From: an uncultured Alphaproteobacteria bacterium
Lineage (GTDB): Bacteria; Pseudomonadota; Alphaproteobacteria; RF32; CAG-239
Length of the DNA: 6,562 bases
Assembly: GCA_946618745.1 (NCBI GenBank)
Contig: CAMOLN010000056.1
Location: forward strand, 1-6,562
Direction: 5' to 3'
A program made the translations under genes and the position numbers. The notes below the pieces were generated by a model. That model was not told the DNA's origin. It saw only the letters and a program-made list of their open reading frames with translations, and ran no database searches. This document shows positions 6,025 to 6,562 of this stretch, piece after piece (within the stretch, counting starts at the first letter, position 1; each line of letters begins with the position of its first letter).

Positions 6025-6038
6025 TCGGGGAGTTTTTT
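6012..6038 (+). terminator. Cassette 3 rho-independent terminator containing the stop codon
   Basis: CTCCTCGAC (6012-6020) pairs with GTCGGGGAG (6024-6032), nine pairs including one G-U, loop CTA, T-run 6033-6038. The 3' arm has the same GGGGAG variant as cassette 1, while the CTA loop is as in cassette 2. Confidence 0.93.
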
Positions 6039-6039
6039 A

Positions 6040-6045
6040 TTGACA
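6040..6045 (+). other. Orphan -35 box (fourth junction copy without a gene)
   Basis: TTGACA follows the third terminator exactly as in the earlier junctions, but the homology ends after TTGACAAAA. No extended -10 lies at the right spacing (the hexamer 17 nt on is TTGCTC), and a strong terminator starts at 6065. It is best read as the distal boundary of the duplicated unit rather than a working promoter. Confidence 0.6.
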
Positions 6046-6064
6046 AAATAAGAGGATTGCTCTT

Positions 6065-6090
6065 GCTCGCCTGAAAAGGCGGGCTTTTTT
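6065..6090 (+). terminator. Strong rho-independent terminator closing the array
   Basis: GCTCGCCT (6065-6072) pairs with AGGCGGGC (6077-6084) in eight pairs (one G-U) around a GAAA tetraloop, followed by six Ts (6085-6090). Its sequence is unrelated to the cassette terminators, so it may be the original terminator of this locus and now catches read-through from cassette 3. Confidence 0.93.
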
Positions 6091-6091
6091 G

Positions 6092-6330
6092 TATTTAAAT
6101 TAGTTTGTAAATCCGTGTGGTGCCAGTTTTGCTTATTTAATCCGCCGGTGTATATCTAACAACACTTCTTTCAAAGGATTTGGAAAATAATCAAAATCGG
6201 TAAATTCTGAACGAGTATGAGCTAAACTATAGATTATAAAAGCCTGTTTGCAAAATATAAAGAGTTTCTTCAGGATAACATAAAAAGACAATACTTTCCA
6301 TTATATTGATATATCTTATAAAAATGAATA
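6092..6330. other. AT-rich intergenic region between convergent units
   Basis: The region separates the plus-strand array from the reverse-strand gene that ends at 6331. It holds no RNA gene or insertion-sequence end that I can recognise. The only structure is the 52-codon reverse-strand reading frame listed separately. Downstream of the 6331 stop on the reverse strand there is only an AT-rich GATAT/ATATC pairing, not a convincing terminator. Confidence 0.5.
6133..6291 (-). pseudogene. Possible small gene or gene remnant, unrecognised
   Basis: A reverse-strand frame runs 52 codons from a TTG (6289-6291) to a TAA (6133-6135), with no ATG and an in-frame stop at 6301-6303 just upstream. A GGAAAG lies two bases before the TTG, only weakly like a ribosome site and too close. 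The predicted peptide starts hydrophobic (FYVILKKLFIFCK) and ends DFDYFPNPLKEVLLDIHRR, which looks more protein-like than a random AT-rich frame. It resembles no family I know. It may be the truncated 3' end of a former gene, or chance. Confidence 0.22.
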
Positions 6331-6562
6331 TCATTCACTACAAACAGTTGGATAAACCCAGTTTCCATCACATTTTTTGCAATTTCCATCTAAATTATAG
6401 CGATAATCACAAGCTTGTTCATCAATATTCCAAGCTCTGTTATTTTTAAGACAATCTTCTTGATTTATATTTTCTCGAACAAATGATTTACAATATTCAA
6501 CATCATTACAATCTTCAAAATCCATAACTTTTTGGATATTCGGCAATATAAAAATTAAAGAA
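6331..6562 (-). CDS. Small cysteine-rich, probably exported protein (5' end outside window)
   Basis: The reverse-strand frame is open from the window edge to the TGA at 6331-6333. A TTG at 6544-6546 could in principle start it. However, the frame stays open upstream and reads SLIFILP, a hydrophobic run like the end of a signal peptide, so the true start is probably beyond the window. The visible mature part has seven cysteines in about 70 residues, counted from that TTG as residue 1 (13, 19, 32, 46, 56, 59, 69). They include CKKC and a GNW segment near the C-terminus. Charged and aromatic residues dominate the spacers. This fits a disulfide-stabilised secreted protein or lipoprotein, or less likely a metal-binding protein. 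I do not recognise the family. It converges with the cassette array. Confidence 0.6.
   Translation of the reverse strand, partial: SLIFILPNIQKVMDFEDCNDVEYCKSFVRENINQEDCLKNNRAWNIDEQACDYRYNLDGNCKKCDGNWVYPTVCSE

Larger units (their letters stand above)
4369..6048 (+). repeat. Tandem array of three promoter-ORF-terminator cassettes with four copies of a 16-bp junction
   Basis: TTTTTTATTGACAAAA occurs exactly at 4369-4384, 5031-5046, 5629-5644 and 6033-6048. The repeat periods are 662, about 598 and 404 bp. After the first three copies the homology continues for about 70 bp through promoter and leader. Cassettes 1 and 2 agree at 68 of 70 positions (4369-4438 against 5031-5100). Cassette 3 agrees at roughly 60 of 70, with one inserted base. 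After the fourth copy the homology stops at once. Coding regions are diverged but homologous, and the terminators are nearly identical. This is the pattern left by tandem duplication of a whole transcription unit. Confidence 0.9.

Noticed and set aside
4369..6048. CRISPR array or integron cassette array
   Set aside because: The repeats are few, 400-660 bp apart and enclose complete ORFs with promoters; there are no spacers, no attC-like sites and no integrase or cas gene.
6040..6064. Functional fourth promoter
   Set aside because: No -10 element lies at the proper distance and a strong terminator follows within 20 bases.

Overview
The window looks like chromosome from a low-GC alphaproteobacterium, probably host-associated. 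The evidence is an RNase E with a very long insertion inside its S1 domain and a Trp-Trp motif at its extreme C-terminus, both alphaproteobacterial traits. It is followed directly by a periplasmic M48 metalloprotease with TPRs, a neighbourhood I recall from this class. Species-level placement is not possible from the sequence alone.

Layout. Positions 1-424 are a leader region with no convincing gene, containing a good stem-loop and a possible promoter. Positions 425-4287 form a two-gene operon, rne (RNA decay and processing) then an M48/TPR protease (envelope quality control). The genes are 2 nt apart, and a rho-independent terminator closes the operon at 4294-4329.

Positions 4369-6048 are the unusual part: three consecutive same-strand paralogous genes of a family I do not recognise (181, 169 and 104 aa). 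Each sits in its own transcription cassette: a TTGACA/extended -10 promoter, a conserved AT-rich leader without a Shine-Dalgarno site, the ORF, and a nearly identical rho-independent hairpin. The U-tract of each terminator runs directly into the -35 box of the next cassette (TTTTTTATTGACAAAA). That junction occurs four times, the last as an orphan without a gene. The first two proteins contain two diverged copies of a domain of about 80 residues, and the third keeps one. In the second and third genes the stop codon lies inside the terminator hairpin. This looks like a gene family grown by tandem duplication and shared promoter control; its function is unknown.

Positions 6065-6090 are a second strong terminator closing the array. 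Positions 6092-6330 are AT-rich with at most a short reverse-strand gene remnant. From 6331 to the window edge lies the 3' part of a reverse-strand gene for a small cysteine-rich, probably exported, protein.
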